Of a stretch of 15,028 bases of DNA, positions 14,536 through 15,028 are shown one piece after another. Under the pieces are notes generated by a model, which saw nothing but the letters and a program-made list of their open reading frames with translations, had not been told where the DNA came from and searched no databases. The stretch covers positions 1 to 15,028 of the forward strand of contig JAJFMR010000028.1 in the NCBI GenBank assembly GCA_020696915.1, written 5' to 3'. Position numbers and translations under genes: made by a program. Each line of letters starts with the position of its first letter. Position 1 is the stretch's first letter. This DNA comes from Rhizobiaceae bacterium (GTDB lineage: Bacteria > Pseudomonadota > Alphaproteobacteria > Rhizobiales > Rhizobiaceae).

Positions 14536-15028
14536 TCGAGCATCCGTACAAGGCCCTGGACGTCGGAAGCCGCGGGCACGTCCGGGAGCGCAGGCCGCTT
14601 CAGCATGATCACCGGAATGCCGAGCCGGTGCGCCGCGGCAAGCTTTGCGTAAGTGGCCGCGCCGCCGCTGTTCTTGCAGACGATCCGGTCGATGCCATGG
14701 GCGTAGCGGTGTTGCGGCGCCGTCTGGAACGCGGCCACTTCTTGCCGTCCGAGCGCCAGGAAAACCCGGCGCGGCACCTCGCCGAGGGCTGTCGCGGCCT
14801 CGGCCGCATTGTCGACCATGATCCAGCGATCTCCCGCCCTCCGCTGCCAGGCCGGGCGCCGGAGCGCCACGATCGGAACGCGCGCCGTGCGGGCGGCCGC
14901 AGCGGCATTGGCCGAGATGCGGGCCGCAGATGGATGCGTGGCATCGACCAGAACGCCGATATCATGCCCGGCCAGATAGGCCGCCAGCCCTGCCGCGCCG
15001 CCGAAGCCGCCGGTGCGGACCGGGACGG
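14499..15028 (-). CDS. cobK: CobK, precorrin-6A reductase, 5' end beyond the window
   Basis: CobK reduces precorrin-6A to dihydro-precorrin-6 with NADPH. About 175 C-terminal residues are visible; the frame is open to the right edge, so the start is missing. Motifs are RTGGFGGAAGLAAYL, LVDATHPSAARISANA and IVCKNSGGAATYAKLAAAH followed by RLGIPVIMLKRP. The last is the nucleotide-binding region of CobK/CbiJ. A GTG at 14870 could be mistaken for a start, but homology continues upstream. The TAG stop lies inside cobJ, so the two genes overlap tail to tail by 37 bases. Its opposite orientation to cobJ matches the P. denitrificans layout as I recall it, where cobL and cobM follow. Confidence 0.94.
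   Translation of the reverse strand, partial: VPVRTGGFGGAAGLAAYLAGHDIGVLVDATHPSAARISANAAAAARTARVPIVALRRPAWQRRAGDRWIMVDNAAEAATALGEVPRRVFLALGRQEVAAFQTAPQHRYAHGIDRIVCKNSGGAATYAKLAAAHRLGIPVIMLKRPALPDVPAASDVQGLVRMLDHLIDPAEKRGV

Overview
The window comes from a high-GC alphaproteobacterium, most likely of the order Hyphomicrobiales (Mesorhizobium/Rhizobium-like). I infer this from the long NuoE with a C-terminal helix-hairpin-helix-like tail, from the close match of CobJ to the Pseudomonas denitrificans (an alphaproteobacterium despite its name) sequence as I remember it, and from the oxygen-dependent cob gene set. No database search was possible.

Left third (1-4502, minus strand): the start of the respiratory complex I operon, read leftwards as nuoA-nuoB-nuoC-nuoD-nuoE, with nuoE running off the left edge. 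A small gene for a four-helix-bundle protein of the S23 / 23S rRNA intervening-sequence family interrupts the operon between nuoC and nuoD. It sits between two arrays of a 7-base repeat (AATAGCG) that face each other, so the insert looks like an element of about 470 bases with inverted terminal repeats. The start codon of its gene seems to be degraded: a perfect AGGAGG lies 7 bases before ACG, not ATG.

Middle (4503-5970): a 271-base divergent intergenic region with a possible nuo promoter, then a plus-strand gene for a YcaQ/AlkZ-type DNA glycosylase that has the QxD catalytic motif.

Right part (5987-15028): the aerobic cobalamin (vitamin B12) operon. A clear promoter leads into a cobalamin riboswitch, followed by a small cysteine-rich DUF1636 protein (ferredoxin-like cysteine spacing), cobW (cobalt GTPase), cobN (cobaltochelatase large subunit), cobG, cobH, cobI and cobJ. 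All are on the plus strand with overlaps or gaps of 2 bases, so they probably form one translationally coupled transcript. cobK lies on the minus strand, overlaps the 3' end of cobJ tail to tail, and runs off the right edge. In pathway order, CobI makes precorrin-3A, CobG makes precorrin-3B, CobJ makes precorrin-4, CobK makes dihydro-precorrin-6 and CobH makes hydrogenobyrinate. CobN, with CobS and CobT encoded elsewhere, then inserts cobalt, probably helped by CobW.

The most unusual feature is the repeat-bounded S23 insert inside the complex I operon. The next most interesting is the DUF1636 protein as a possible electron-transfer or metal partner in B12 synthesis.
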